This document shows positions 37,911 to 48,259 of a stretch of DNA of 64,000 nucleotides, piece by piece. The notes under the pieces were generated by a model, which was not told where the DNA came from, did no database searches, and saw only the letters and a list, made by a program, of their open reading frames with translations. A program made the position numbers and the translations under genes. The first letter of the stretch is position 1. Every line of letters starts with the position of its first letter. Source of the stretch: Mycolicibacterium crocinum (GTDB taxonomy: Bacteria; Actinomycetota; Actinomycetes; Mycobacteriales; Mycobacteriaceae); contig NZ_CP092362.2 of the NCBI RefSeq assembly GCF_022370635.2, positions 434,001 to 498,000 of the forward strand, given 5' to 3'.

Positions 37911-40812
37911 AGGCCTGCGCAGGCAGTGCTGCGGTGTCCACGTCGTCGCTGGATCGCCGCCGGGGCTGCGGCGGCAGGAAGTGGTAGTCGCCACGGGGGT
38001 AGACCACCTGCGGCCACCAGAACCACCGGCCGAGCATCGTCGCGATCGACGGCATCAGCAGCGACCGCACGATGAAGGTGTCGATCAGCAGACCGATCGC
38101 GATCGTCGACCCCATCTGAGCCAGCACCACCAGCTTGCTGAACATCATCCCGGCCATCGTGGCGGCGAACACCAGGCCCGCCGACGTCACCACACCGCCG
38201 GTACCGGCCATCGAGCGGATGATGCCCGTCTTCAGCCCGGCGTGGATCTCGTCCTTGAACCGGGACACCAACAGCAGGTTGTAGTCCGAACCAACCGCCA
38301 GCAGGATGATGACCGACATCAGCATGACCAGCCACTGCACCTGAATGCCGAACAGGTCCTGCCACAGCAGCACCGAAATGCCGAACGACGCGGCGATCGA
38401 GCTGCCCGCCGTGCCGACGATCACCAGTGCGGCGACGACGCTTCGGGTCAGGATCAGCATGATCATGAAGATCAGCGTCAGCGACGACACCACGGCGATC
38501 AGCAGGTCGTACCGCGCGCCGTCGGACATGTCCTTGTAGGTCGCCGCCACACCGCCGAGATGGATCTTGGCGTTGGACAGCGACGACATCTTCAACGCCT
38601 CTTGGGCGGCCTTGCGCTCGGAGTCGACGCGGGCGATGCCGTCCACCGTCGCGGGATCACCCTCGTGGGTGATGAACATCCGGGTGGACTTGCCGTCCGG
38701 TGAGAGAAACATCTTCAGACCGCGCTGGAAGTCCGGGTTCTGAAAGGCCTCCGGCGGCAGGAAGAACAGGTCGTCATTCTTGGCCTGGTCGAAGCTCTCG
38801 CCCATCGCCAGCGCGGTGTCGTTGGTCGCCTGCATCTGGTCGAGCAGGGCCTTCTGCGAGTTGTACGACGCCAGTGCCAGGTCCCGGCTGACCTTCATCG
38901 ACGCGATCGTCTGCGGGAGTAGCGCCGTCAGCTGCGGGGCGATCGCCGCCAGCTGATCGGTATTGCCTTGCACCCCTTCGGTTTTGTCGGTCACCTGGTC
39001 GATCCCGTCGAGGGAGTCGAACAGCGACCGGGCCGCGGCGCACAGCGGAATGTCGTAGCAGTGCGGTTCCCAATAGAAGTAGTTGCGCATCGGGCGGAAC
39101 TGATCGTCGAAGTTCGCGATGTTGTCGCGTAACTGCTTCGTGGTCTCCAGCAGATCCTGCGAACGGGCCGCCGAGTCCTGGGTGAGCTGCGTCTGCTTGA
39201 GCGACAGCTGATACTGCTTCTCCAGGATGTCGATCGAAACGTTCATCGAATCAACCGTTTTCAGCTGGTTGTCCAGCTGGTCCCGCTGGAACGGCAGGTT
39301 CATGTTGCTGGTCTGGCCCTGCACGCTCGTCTGGAACGGAATCGAGCTGTGCTGGATCGGGATGCCCAGCGGCCGGGTGATGCTTTGCACCATCGCAATA
39401 CCCTCGGTGTGCATGACATTGCTGGCGATCTTGTTGAGCACCAGCATGTCCGCGGGGTTGCGCATGTCGTGGTCGGCTTCGACCATCAGGATGTCGGGGT
39501 TCATCCGGGCCTGGGGGAAGTGCCGGTCGGCGGCGGCGAACCCCTGGTTGACCGGAGCCTCCGTGGGCAGGTAGTAGCGGTCGTTGTAGGCCGGCTTGTA
39601 GCCGGGGATCGCCACGATGCCGATCAGCACCACGAACAGGCTGGCCACGAAAATCGGTGCGGGCCAACGGACCACCGCGGTGCCGACTCGCCGCCAGAAG
39701 CGGCTCTGCGGCGGCCGCTTCGACTCGTAAAGGCCTACGCGGCTGCCCAGGAAAAGCACGGCCGGGCCGAGCGTGACGGCGATCGCGACGATCACCAGCA
39801 TGCCGATCGCGACGGGCGCGCCCATGGTGGTGAAGTAGGGCAGGCGGGCGAACGACAGGCAGTATGTCGCTCCCGCGATCGTCAGCCCGGATCCCACGAT
39901 GACGGGTGCGACGGACTTGAAGGTCGCGTAGTAGGACTCGTCCCGGTCCAGTCCCATGCCGCGGTCTTCGCGATATCGGCCGAAGATGAAGATGCCGTAG
40001 TCGGTGGCGGCCGCGATCGCCAGCATCGTGAGGATGTTGCCTGCGAACGTCGTCAGTCCAAAGGCGCCGTGCAGAGCCAGGATTGACACCACACCACGGG
40101 CGGTCAGCAGCGCCAGGAACGTCAGGAACAGCTGGATCAGCGTGGTTCGGATCGATCGGTAGACGATGAGCAGCATGCCCGCGATCGCGGCAAGGGTGAT
40201 CAGGGTGATCATCGCGAGGCTGGCGTTGCCGATGACGTGCAGGTCATCGGTGAGTGCCGCCGGGCCGGCGACGTAGGCCTGCACGCCGGGCGGCGCCGGT
40301 GTCTCCTTGATGACCTTGCGGACGGCATCCACGCCTTCGTTGGCCAGCGTCTGGCCCTGTTCACCGGCGAGGTTCAGCATCACGTACGACGCTTTGCCGT
40401 CGGCACTTTGGGCACCGGCGGCCGTCAGTGTGTCGCCCCAGAAGTCCTGGATATGCTGGATGTGCTCGGGGTCTTGCTCCAGCTTGCGGATGATCTCGTC
40501 GTAGTACTGATGCGCGTCCGGGCCGAGGGGCTTCTGGCCCTCCACCACGATCATGATCGTGCTGTTGGAGTTGAACTCTTGGAAGTTGGCCCCCATCAAC
40601 TTCATCGCCTTCATCGAGGGGGCGTCCTCGGGTGCCATTGGGGCCGAGTGCATCTCGCCGACGACCTCGAGCTGGGGCGCGACCACGTTGACCAGTACGG
40701 CCATCGCGATCCAGAACAGGACGATCGGCAGCGCGAGGATGCGCAACAGGTGCGGGACGACCGGCCGCTTCGGCTTGCTCACCGGGTCGGGGGCGGTGAC
40801 GGTGTGGGTCAT
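37909..40812 (-). CDS. MmpL4/MmpL5-type RND transporter
   Basis: A 967-aa MmpL protein, the same length as M. tuberculosis MmpL4. An N-terminal helix (LRILALPIVLFWIAMAVLV) leads into a periplasmic domain, then helical blocks with AIAAATDYGIFIFGRYREDR and LAVGSDYNLLLVSRFKDE, which hold the Asp-Tyr pairs expected for proton relay. A Gln-rich coiled segment (residues about 490-660) is typical of this subgroup. With the adjacent MmpS it probably exports siderophores or other lipophilic molecules, possibly including drugs. It overlaps mmpS by four bases (ATGA). Confidence 0.9.
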   Translation of the reverse strand: MTHTVTAPDPVSKPKRPVVPHLLRILALPIVLFWIAMAVLVNVVAPQLEVVGEMHSAPMAPEDAPSMKAMKLMGANFQEFNSNSTIMIVVEGQKPLGPDAHQYYDEIIRKLEQDPEHIQHIQDFWGDTLTAAGAQSADGKASYVMLNLAGEQGQTLANEGVDAVRKVIKETPAPPGVQAYVAGPAALTDDLHVIGNASLAMITLITLAAIAGMLLIVYRSIRTTLIQLFLTFLALLTARGVVSILALHGAFGLTTFAGNILTMLAIAAATDYGIFIFGRYREDRGMGLDRDESYYATFKSVAPVIVGSGLTIAGATYCLSFARLPYFTTMGAPVAIGMLVIVAIAVTLGPAVLFLGSRVGLYESKRPPQSRFWRRVGTAVVRWPAPIFVASLFVVLIGIVAIPGYKPAYNDRYYLPTEAPVNQGFAAADRHFPQARMNPDILMVEADHDMRNPADMLVLNKIASNVMHTEGIAMVQSITRPLGIPIQHSSIPFQTSVQGQTSNMNLPFQRDQLDNQLKTVDSMNVSIDILEKQYQLSLKQTQLTQDSAARSQDLLETTKQLRDNIANFDDQFRPMRNYFYWEPHCYDIPLCAAARSLFDSLDGIDQVTDKTEGVQGNTDQLAAIAPQLTALLPQTIASMKVSRDLALASYNSQKALLDQMQATNDTALAMGESFDQAKNDDLFFLPPEAFQNPDFQRGLKMFLSPDGKSTRMFITHEGDPATVDGIARVDSERKAAQEALKMSSLSNAKIHLGGVAATYKDMSDGARYDLLIAVVSSLTLIFMIMLILTRSVVAALVIVGTAGSSIAASFGISVLLWQDLFGIQVQWLVMLMSVIILLAVGSDYNLLLVSRFKDEIHAGLKTGIIRSMAGTGGVVTSAGLVFAATMAGMMFSKLVVLAQMGSTIAIGLLIDTFIVRSLLMPSIATMLGRWFWWPQVVYPRGDYHFLPPQPRRRSSDDVDTAALPAQA

Positions 40813-41249
40813 GCTGACTTCACCAGGCAGTAGGTCTGGGCGTTGATGCCATCAGCCGATTGCTCCTCGCGGACGGTTCCGTTCACAGTGACGCGGCATC
40901 CAATCTGATCGCCGTCGGTCCGTGCCATGAGGCTGGCGCTGACAGCCGGCAAGGTTGTCGACAGGGTGACCGACCACGGCAGCGGTGCGGTGATCGTGTG
41001 CACTTTGGCTTCCGGGTCGAAATAGCTGATCTGGGCAGTGGTTCCGGGTGCGCCGTAGACGTCGTAGACCATGACCTTGGGGTTGAACTGCACGATCTCG
41101 ATGCCCGCACCGGCGCCGGCATTGAGATCCTGGGACGCGAACATCCTGTGCAGGCGGGAAACGACCAGGCCCGACACCGCCAGCACGACGATGAGAATCA
41201 ACGGGATCCAGATGCGTTTCAGCACGCGGCCCACCGGAATAGCTTTCAC
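40809..41249 (-). CDS. MmpS accessory protein
   Basis: A 146-aa MmpS protein. A single N-terminal membrane helix (IWIPLILIVVLAVSGLVVS) is followed by a periplasmic beta domain with FNPKVMVYDVYG, YFDPEA and two conserved Cys residues (IGCRVTVNG and TYCLV). MmpS partners work with MmpL4/5 in siderophore export. It starts the mmpS-mmpL operon and lies 14 bp after the MarR gene. Confidence 0.9.
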   Translation of the reverse strand: MKAIPVGRVLKRIWIPLILIVVLAVSGLVVSRLHRMFASQDLNAGAGAGIEIVQFNPKVMVYDVYGAPGTTAQISYFDPEAKVHTITAPLPWSVTLSTTLPAVSASLMARTDGDQIGCRVTVNGTVREEQSADGINAQTYCLVKSA

Positions 41250-41263
41250 CCGAACACCTTCCG

Positions 41264-41749
41264 TCAGTTCGGCCGCGGTGCGGCCGGCTCCGCCTCACAG
41301 TCGGCGTTGGCGACGAGCCGGCCGATGAGCGGCAACGTCACTCGCGCCGACAGCCACAACGCCGACTGCTCTTCGGCGGTTAACGTTGTCATCAACGCCG
41401 CCAGGCGTTCCCGGCGCAACCGCTTGCGATCATCAAGCAACGCCTGGCCTGCCTCGGTGATTCCGATCAGGCACGCGCGGCCGTCATCGGGGTCGGGAAG
41501 ACGGGTCACCAGCCCCGCACGCTCCAGCCGCTGGACCAACTGCGTCATGGACGGCTGGCTGACGCCTTCCTTACTGGCAAGGGTGGTCAGCCGTACCGGC
41601 CCTTCGCGATACACCCGGTTCATCGTGAAGGCCGCGGACGCGCTCAGATCGGCACGGTCGCTCAGAAACCGGATCGTCAGGTCCATGGCCTGGTCCAGGG
41701 CATCGCCTATGCAGTCGCTGACGTCTTGGTCCGTCAGCTGTTTTCCCAC
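41264..41749 (-). CDS. MarR-family regulator upstream of mmpS-mmpL
   Basis: A 161-aa MarR protein. The winged-helix is in VRLTTLASKEGVSQPSMTQL then RLPDPDDGRACLIGITEAG. It is unlike Rv0678 in sequence but holds the same kind of position before mmpS-mmpL. The three genes are close enough to be one operon, so autoregulation with the efflux pair is expected. The start is a GTG at 41749 with no strong ribosome site. The 174-bp gap upstream has no gene; I see only AT-rich stretches there. Confidence 0.87.
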   Translation of the reverse strand: MGKQLTDQDVSDCIGDALDQAMDLTIRFLSDRADLSASAAFTMNRVYREGPVRLTTLASKEGVSQPSMTQLVQRLERAGLVTRLPDPDDGRACLIGITEAGQALLDDRKRLRRERLAALMTTLTAEEQSALWLSARVTLPLIGRLVANADCEAEPAAPRPN

Positions 41750-41923
41750 CGGGTATCTATATCACGGGGGCTATGTAGCAGCAATCGACAGACCCATCCG
41801 GTGGCCTCACAGTCACTTCCCAGCTTTGCTGACCCGGTGCTGGGACGATGCGGTCAGCGCGGCTAGCCGTGCGGGCGCGACTCGTAGCGGTCGTTTATAT
41901 GCCGTCTACTATCTATCGCGCAC

Positions 41924-43375
<1,452 letters not shown>

Positions 43376-43379
<4 letters not shown>

Positions 43380-44017
43380 GACGGGCTGTCCCCGACCGCA
43401 CGGAACCGCACCCACATGCCGGGTACGAGGAGCGCGGGCTGCGGACGGTCGATGTCCCACAACACCGCGTCGGTGTGTCCAATCAGCTGCCAGCCGCCGG
43501 GGGATTGGCGCGGGTAGACGCCACTGAACTCACCGGCCAGGCCGACCGATCCGGCCGGTACGGCGGTGCGTGGATCACTGCGGCGCGGCACCGCCAACTG
43601 CGGGTCGCCGTCGATGAGGTAGGCGAAACCTGGTGCGAATCCACCGAATCCGACCCGCCAGGGCGTGGCAGTGTGGGCTTCGATCACCTCACCGGGGGTC
43701 ATCCCGGTGTGCGCGGCGACATCGTCGAGGTCGGGGCCGTCGTAGATCACGTCGATGGTGACGTCGACACCGCCAGCCGGGTGTTGCCCGGCATCGGAGG
43801 GATCGACGCCCAACTGCTTGAGGCGCTGCCGGGTGGGCTCCTGGTGGGCCGGATCGGCCAGTCTCACCAGGACGGTCCGGGCGGCCGGCACGATGTCGAG
43901 GACACCGGTCAGCTCTTCCGCGCGCAGGCTCGCCGCCAGCGCCAGCACGTCCTCGGTGGACGGGCATTCCAGCAACAGTGCCCCGTCGCCGTAGTCACGG
44001 ATTGTGTTGGACACCAT
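43376..44017 (-). CDS. pxpB: 5-oxoprolinase subunit PxpB
   Basis: A 213-aa allophanate-hydrolase-subunit-1 family protein equivalent to Rv0264c. It has [13 protein letters not shown] at the start and the core motif [18 protein letters not shown], followed by [24 protein letters not shown], typical of this family. It works with PxpC. A pxpA (LamB/YcsF) gene is not seen nearby, so it must lie elsewhere if the complex functions. First gene of the pxpB-pxpC-aac(2') operon. Confidence 0.88.
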
Positions 44018-44033
44018 GCGTTTGCATCCAGAC

Positions 44034-44750
44034 TCAGACCATCAGGGTGTAGGTGGGCTCGTGCCGCTTGATGTAGGCGATGACTCGATACGTCACCGGC
44101 AGCATGACCACTTCGACGGCGGTCTTGTAGACCCAGCCGAGCGCGGTGTAGGTGACGAAGTCACCGAAGCTGGTGATGCCGATGGCGCCGGCTGCGATGC
44201 TGCAGAAGACCAGGGTGTCGCCGAGTTGTCCGGCGAAGGTCGAGCCGACCAACCGCGCCCATAGGTGCTTTTCCTTGGTCCGCTGCTTGATCTTGACGAC
44301 GGTCCAGGCGTTGATGGTCTGCCCGACGATGAACCCGGCCAGGCCGGCGACGATCAGCTGAGTGTAGGCGTGGACGATGTTCTCGAAGTGTTCCTGGTTG
44401 GTGTAGAAGTCGGCCGAGGGGAGATAGATCGTCACCCAGAAGGCCAGGGCGGCAAGGATATTCATCGCGAAGCCGAGAATGATCGCTCGCCGCGCGGCTT
44501 TGAACCCGTACACCTCGGAGAGTACGTCGCCGATCACGTACGTCAGCGGGAAGACGATGAAACCGCCGTCGGTGATGATCGACCAGTTCCCGATCACGGG
44601 CCCGAACGCCACGCCTTTCGTGGCGGTCACGTTGGAGATGATCACCAGCGCCGTGAAAACCGAGACGAAAACCGGATAATAGCGAGAGCCAACCTGCGCG
44701 AATCCTGGAGTGGGAGCGTCGGTGCGCGTGGGGGCCTGGCTGTTTGTCAC
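44034..44750 (-). CDS. YhhQ/VUT-family transporter (queuosine-precursor type)
   Basis: A 238-aa membrane protein with six or so helices and the family signature [33 protein letters not shown] and [20 protein letters not shown]. Members such as E. coli YhhQ import queuosine precursors. GTG 44750 is the start; the longer frame to 45278 overlaps fecB2 and is not real. It stands between pxpB and fecB2, which as I recall are adjacent in M. tuberculosis. No queuosine riboswitch was noticed in front of it. Confidence 0.83.
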   Translation of the reverse strand: MTNSQAPTRTDAPTPGFAQVGSRYYPVFVSVFTALVIISNVTATKGVAFGPVIGNWSIITDGGFIVFPLTYVIGDVLSEVYGFKAARRAIILGFAMNILAALAFWVTIYLPSADFYTNQEHFENIVHAYTQLIVAGLAGFIVGQTINAWTVVKIKQRTKEKHLWARLVGSTFAGQLGDTLVFCSIAAGAIGITSFGDFVTYTALGWVYKTAVEVVMLPVTYRVIAYIKRHEPTYTLMV

Positions 44751-44773
44751 AAGGGCTATCCAAGCACGGCCGC

Positions 44774-45748
44774 TCAGCCCAGCGCGCGCAACAGCAGCGG
44801 CGGCAGCTGATCGGCCACGACCGGGTAGGACAGCGGCGAGGCGAACGCGATCGCGCCGGCGAGGTCCTTGCCGGTGAAGACATTCCGAGCAGCCAGCGCC
44901 GCAATCGCCGGATCGGCCAGGAGTGCGGCCTGGTCGGCATCGCTCTCGGTGGACCAGATCACCACGTCTGCCGAGCCGAGGGCGTCGGCGAGCTTGTCGC
45001 GAGGGATGGCAGCCCGGTGGTCGTTGACGGCGTAGGTCTTGATGCCGTCGGCGATCTGGAAGCCCATCGACGTCAGGAAATCGGTCCGCCAGCCGGGCAG
45101 CGTCGCGGTCAGGGTGCCGCCGAAGAAGCTGCCGGCCAGCAGTGCCGCCTTCTTGTCCTTGAAGGTGGCGTTGTTCTTGGCCACGTCGGCGAACTTGCCA
45201 TCGATGTCGGCGATCAACTGCTTCATCTTCCTGCCCTGGAAAACCGCGGTACCCACCGCGGCGGCCTGGTCCTTCCACGGCTCGAAGAAGGCGTCATAGC
45301 CGGATTGGGCGATGGTCGGGGCGATCGCCGAGAGTTTCTTGTAGGTGTCGGCATCGAGTCCGGCGTTCACGGCGACGATCAGGTCGGGCTTCAGCGCAGC
45401 GATCTGATCCACCTGAATCCCGTTGTCCAGGTTCAGCACAACGGGTTGGGCCGATCCGAGCTTGGGTTGGGCCCAGGGCCAGACCCCGTAGGGCTGGTCG
45501 CCGAACCAGTTGGTCACCGCGATCGGAACCACCCCGACCGCGAGAAGGTCATCCTGCTCGGTGAAGCCGGCGCTGACGACTCGTTTGGGCGGTGCCGGGA
45601 CGGTGGTTTCGCCGAAGATGTGCTCGATCGTCACCGATTTCGGGTTGGCATCGTCGCCGGATGTCTTCGGCGAGCACGCCGCGGCAAGCAGCACCCCCGC
45701 CGCTCCGGCGGCCCCCAGGAACCCACGCCTTGTCCACTGCGCGCTCAC
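44774..45748 (-). CDS. fecB2: Siderophore-binding lipoprotein, FecB2-like
   Basis: A 324-aa periplasmic binding protein like Rv0265c. The N-terminus has a twin-arginine motif (TRRGFLGAAG) and a lipobox ending AAAC near residue 25, so it is exported by Tat and lipid-anchored. The body shows the iron-complex binding fold: VVSAGFTEQDDLLAVGVVPI, LKPDLIVA and DADTYKKLSAIAPTI. It probably binds ferric siderophore or haem. GTG start at 45748. No permease or ATPase gene is adjacent. Confidence 0.87.
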   Translation of the reverse strand: MSAQWTRRGFLGAAGAAGVLLAAACSPKTSGDDANPKSVTIEHIFGETTVPAPPKRVVSAGFTEQDDLLAVGVVPIAVTNWFGDQPYGVWPWAQPKLGSAQPVVLNLDNGIQVDQIAALKPDLIVAVNAGLDADTYKKLSAIAPTIAQSGYDAFFEPWKDQAAAVGTAVFQGRKMKQLIADIDGKFADVAKNNATFKDKKAALLAGSFFGGTLTATLPGWRTDFLTSMGFQIADGIKTYAVNDHRAAIPRDKLADALGSADVVIWSTESDADQAALLADPAIAALAARNVFTGKDLAGAIAFASPLSYPVVADQLPPLLLRALG

Positions 45749-45757
45749 GGCGCGACA

Positions 45758-46357
45758 TTAACCCACCACCAGCGAGATGCCGAGTCCAATCATTGTGACC
45801 GCGATCAGACCGTCGAGGATTCGCCACGTCATCGGGGTGGCGAAGATCCCGGCCAGCCGTCGAGCGCCGAACCCCAGGCCGAAGAACCAGACCACGCTGG
45901 CGGTCACCGCGCCGACGCCGAACAACCACCGGCTGTCGGCATATTGGTTGGCCAGCGTTCCGAGCAAGACGACGGTGTCCAGATAAACGTGTGGGTTGAG
46001 GAACGTCATAGCCAGGCACGTCAGCAGGACCGAGATCAGCCGGGCGGACCCGTTCTGCGCGGGCGCCATGCTCGACGGCTTGAATGCTCGCCGGGCCGCG
46101 AGCGCGCCGTATCCGAAGAGGAATGCCGCGCCGCCGATCTTGGCCACTGTGACCGTTTGCGGGTGGGCGGTGATGACGGCGCCGATGCCGGCGATGCCAG
46201 CGGTGATGAGCAGTAGATCCGAGACCGCGCACACGCTGACCACCGCGAGGACGTGTTCACCGCGGATGCCCTGACGGAGCACGAAGGCATTCTGGGCGCC
46301 GATGGCCGCGATCAGGGTGAACGACGTCAGGAAGCCGACGAGCAGGGGCGAGGTCAT
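45758..46357 (-). CDS. lysE: LysE/ArgO-type amino-acid exporter
   Basis: A 199-aa membrane exporter of the LysE family, the same length as M. tuberculosis Rv1986. It has the N-terminal [21 protein letters not shown] signature and [15 protein letters not shown] in the middle, the hallmark of basic-amino-acid exporters. It exports lysine and arginine. Its usual activator LysG is normally divergent from it; here a LysG-type gene is at 49796, about 3.4 kb away. The region upstream (46358-46429) is AT-richer than average and may hold the LysG site. Confidence 0.88.
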   Translation of the reverse strand: MTSPLLVGFLTSFTLIAAIGAQNAFVLRQGIRGEHVLAVVSVCAVSDLLLITAGIAGIGAVITAHPQTVTVAKIGGAAFLFGYGALAARRAFKPSSMAPAQNGSARLISVLLTCLAMTFLNPHVYLDTVVLLGTLANQYADSRWLFGVGAVTASVVWFFGLGFGARRLAGIFATPMTWRILDGLIAVTMIGLGISLVVG

Positions 46358-46429
46358 GCCACGACGTTAGGAACGCCCGCTGCAACAGTCCAGCTAAAGA
46401 TTCTACGGTTGGTTAAGCCGCGCTAATGC

Positions 46430-46645
46430 TCAGCAGAGTGCGTTGGCGGCGATGAGCCCGAATGTGATGAGCACGATGCTCAGCACGGCTGCGGGATGGC
46501 CCATGGACACGGCCACCGCCACTCCGGCGACGCCGGCGACGAAGATGGCGACCATCAGCAGGGCGGCCCGAATCGGGTGCGGATTGATGGCGGCACGGGG
46601 GAGCGGTACGACTCTCGGCCCTTGAGGGCGTTCCATGGAGCTCAT
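46430..46645 (-). CDS. Small two-helix membrane protein
   Basis: A 71-aa protein: a short basic N-terminus MSSMERPQGPRVVPLPRAAI, then two hydrophobic helices (AALLMVAIFVAGVAGVAVAV and AVLSIVLITFGLIAANALC). The start has an excellent ribosome site, GGAGGTG, six bases upstream. The longer frames through this stretch are shadows of the siderophore-interacting protein. Function unknown; probably an inner-membrane protein. Confidence 0.75.
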   Translation of the reverse strand: MSSMERPQGPRVVPLPRAAINPHPIRAALLMVAIFVAGVAGVAVAVSMGHPAAVLSIVLITFGLIAANALC

Positions 46646-46688
46646 CGAACACCTCCGGTTGTGACCTGGCTCATCATATGAACTATAG

Positions 46689-46703
46689 GTGATGGAGATC
46701 ACA
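46689..46703. promoter_or_regulatory. CRP-like site upstream of the small membrane gene
   Basis: GTGA-TGGAGA-TCACA has the GTGA-N6-TCAC core of CRP sites. It lies 44 bp upstream of the start of the 71-aa membrane protein. Only one outer base fits the full TGTGA-N6-TCACA consensus, so this is tentative. The rest of 46646-46761 shows no gene. Confidence 0.4.
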
Positions 46704-46761
46704 AACACGGCACGATCGGCTGCCGCGCGGGTCGCATTCGCGCACGTCATACCTAGTCTGG

Positions 46762-47565
46762 CTACAGACCGGCTTCTTCCAGGGCGTCCTCGAACTCCTC
46801 GAACGCCACCTTGTCGCCTTTGCCGTCGGCGATCGCCCGCTGGTAGATCCCGAACAGCTCGTCCCCGACCGCCGCGAACTTCGCGTCCCAGTCGGCCGAG
46901 TCCATCCGCCAGTACCCGGCGACGTCGTATTGGTCGACGGTCCAGCCGTGGCCGCGAAGGTATCTGCGGACCGCTCGGGATTCGCCGGCCTCGCCGGCGA
47001 ACCAGCAGTACCCCTCCGCCGGCAGATCGATCTGACCGACCAAGTCCGCCAGCCGGCTCGGGACGACACCGTTTCCGGTGCCGAGGGTGGGTACGAGCGT
47101 GACGCCGGGGCGGATCGGAAGGTAATCCAGGTCCCGGTGGTCGACGACCTCGACGACGACGGTGGTCGCGACGGCGACCGGTGTTTCGGCCATGATCCGC
47201 GCGGCGGCCGGCAGCCCGGCGAGATCGGCCACCAACAACTGCCACGTCGTTTCCGGTGGCGGCCGGTACCACGCACGGGCGTAGTTCAGCCCGACCCGAT
47301 CACCTGGCGTGGCCGTCTGCGCCCAGCGGCTGCCGGGACCGCCGGGATGCAGAGCGACATCGAGATCGATCTCGTCCCCGTCATGGCGGCGCACGGAGTA
47401 GGTGCGGCCTTCTTCGGGTGACTGGGCGTCGAAGTACACCCCGACGGCGGCGTCGGCACCCGAGGCGGGAGCCAGCGCACCGGGGTCTTCGACGCGCAGG
47501 CTGACGCGACGCAGCCGTGGGCTCAGCGGGATCGTCTCGATGACGGTCGCGGGCGAAAAGCTCAT
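46762..47565 (-). CDS. Siderophore-interacting FAD-binding reductase
   Basis: A protein of about 267 aa of the siderophore-interacting protein (ViuB-like) family. The FAD-binding motif is EEGRTYSVRRHDGDE, followed by HPGGPGSRWA. The C-terminal NAD(P)H-type half has LVADLAGLPAAARIM and YCWFAGEAGESRAVRRYLR. It would reduce ferric siderophores in the cytoplasm to free iron. The start overlaps the TetR stop (TGATG), so the pair is co-translated. A GTG three bases earlier (47568) is an alternative start. Confidence 0.88.
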   Translation of the reverse strand: MSFSPATVIETIPLSPRLRRVSLRVEDPGALAPASGADAAVGVYFDAQSPEEGRTYSVRRHDGDEIDLDVALHPGGPGSRWAQTATPGDRVGLNYARAWYRPPPETTWQLLVADLAGLPAAARIMAETPVAVATTVVVEVVDHRDLDYLPIRPGVTLVPTLGTGNGVVPSRLADLVGQIDLPAEGYCWFAGEAGESRAVRRYLRGHGWTVDQYDVAGYWRMDSADWDAKFAAVGDELFGIYQRAIADGKGDKVAFEEFEDALEEAGL

Positions 47566-48191
47566 CACACCGCCCCGGCCGCTCCGAGTGTGATGGCGGT
47601 CAGGGTGGCGACGAGGGTCTCCTCATCGGTGTCGATGTCGCCGTGCAGCCACGCGCTGATGAGCTCCGTGGCGGCGGTGACCATTGCTCTGGTGGCGAGC
47701 AGACGGTCCACCGACGGCTTGGGTGATCCTTCGAAAGGCATGGCTTCGGCGGCGATGCGTTCGGTGAACTCACCGACTTCCCGCTGCTGCAGCTGGCGAA
47801 GCCGGGGAAAGCCGGGCGACTCCATGTAGAGGCGGGCGTCGGCCGCGCTGGCGACCAGCGTGTGGATCACTGTCTTCAGTACGCCATGAGCCCGATCGGG
47901 CAGGGCAACGGTGCTCAGCACGTCTTCCATCGCCGCCTTCAGCCGGCCGTACAGCTCTTCGGCGCAGGCGTCCAGAAGGTCGTCCTTCGTGGTGAACTCG
48001 GTGTAGAAGTACCGCTTGCTCAGCTTCGCGCGCTGGCAGACCAGGTCGACGGTCAACGGCGCCACTCCGACTTCGGCGATCAGGGTGCGTGCGGCATCGA
48101 GCAGTCGCTCGCGGCGCTCCTGCGAGCGCTGCCGAGAGCTGAGTCCCCCGTAGGTACGTCCTTCGACAACCATGACGCCATCTTGACCCAT
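47565..48191 (-). CDS. TetR-family regulator
   Basis: A TetR regulator of about 208 aa (from ATG 48191; ATG 48173 is equally possible). The DNA-binding domain is clear: ERRERLLDAARTLIAEVGVA, LTVDLVCQRAKLSKRYFYTEF, TTKDDLLDACAEEL. It is divergent from the cytochrome P450 gene and co-translated with the siderophore-interacting protein. A 26-bp palindrome at 48209-48234 lies between it and the P450 gene and is the likely operator. The ligand-binding domain does not suggest a specific effector. Confidence 0.87.
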   Translation of the reverse strand: MGQDGVMVVEGRTYGGLSSRQRSQERRERLLDAARTLIAEVGVAPLTVDLVCQRAKLSKRYFYTEFTTKDDLLDACAEELYGRLKAAMEDVLSTVALPDRAHGVLKTVIHTLVASAADARLYMESPGFPRLRQLQQREVGEFTERIAAEAMPFEGSPKPSVDRLLATRAMVTAATELISAWLHGDIDTDEETLVATLTAITLGAAGAV

Positions 48192-48208
48192 GGTGTGTGC
48201 GACGCCAT

Positions 48209-48234
48209 AATCCAGAACGAAGTCGTTCCAGATT
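48209..48234. promoter_or_regulatory. Palindrome between tetR and P450 genes
   Basis: The sequence has a perfect GAACGA-AG-TCGTTC core (48215-48228) with matching outer arms AATC (48209-48212) and GATT (48231-48234). It lies 26 bp before the P450 ATG and just upstream of the TetR start. Size and symmetry fit a TetR-dimer operator controlling both genes. Confidence 0.6.
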
Positions 48235-48259
48235 ACCCGCCGGGCGCAAGGAGCCACCG

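Noticed and set aside
41750..41923. Possible operator for the MarR gene in front of mmpS-mmpL
   Set aside because: Only AT-rich words and weak partial symmetry are present; no inverted repeat was good enough to report as a site.
44034..45278. A 414-aa form of the YhhQ transporter
   Set aside because: The extra N-terminus is a shadow of fecB2; the family starts near GTG 44750.
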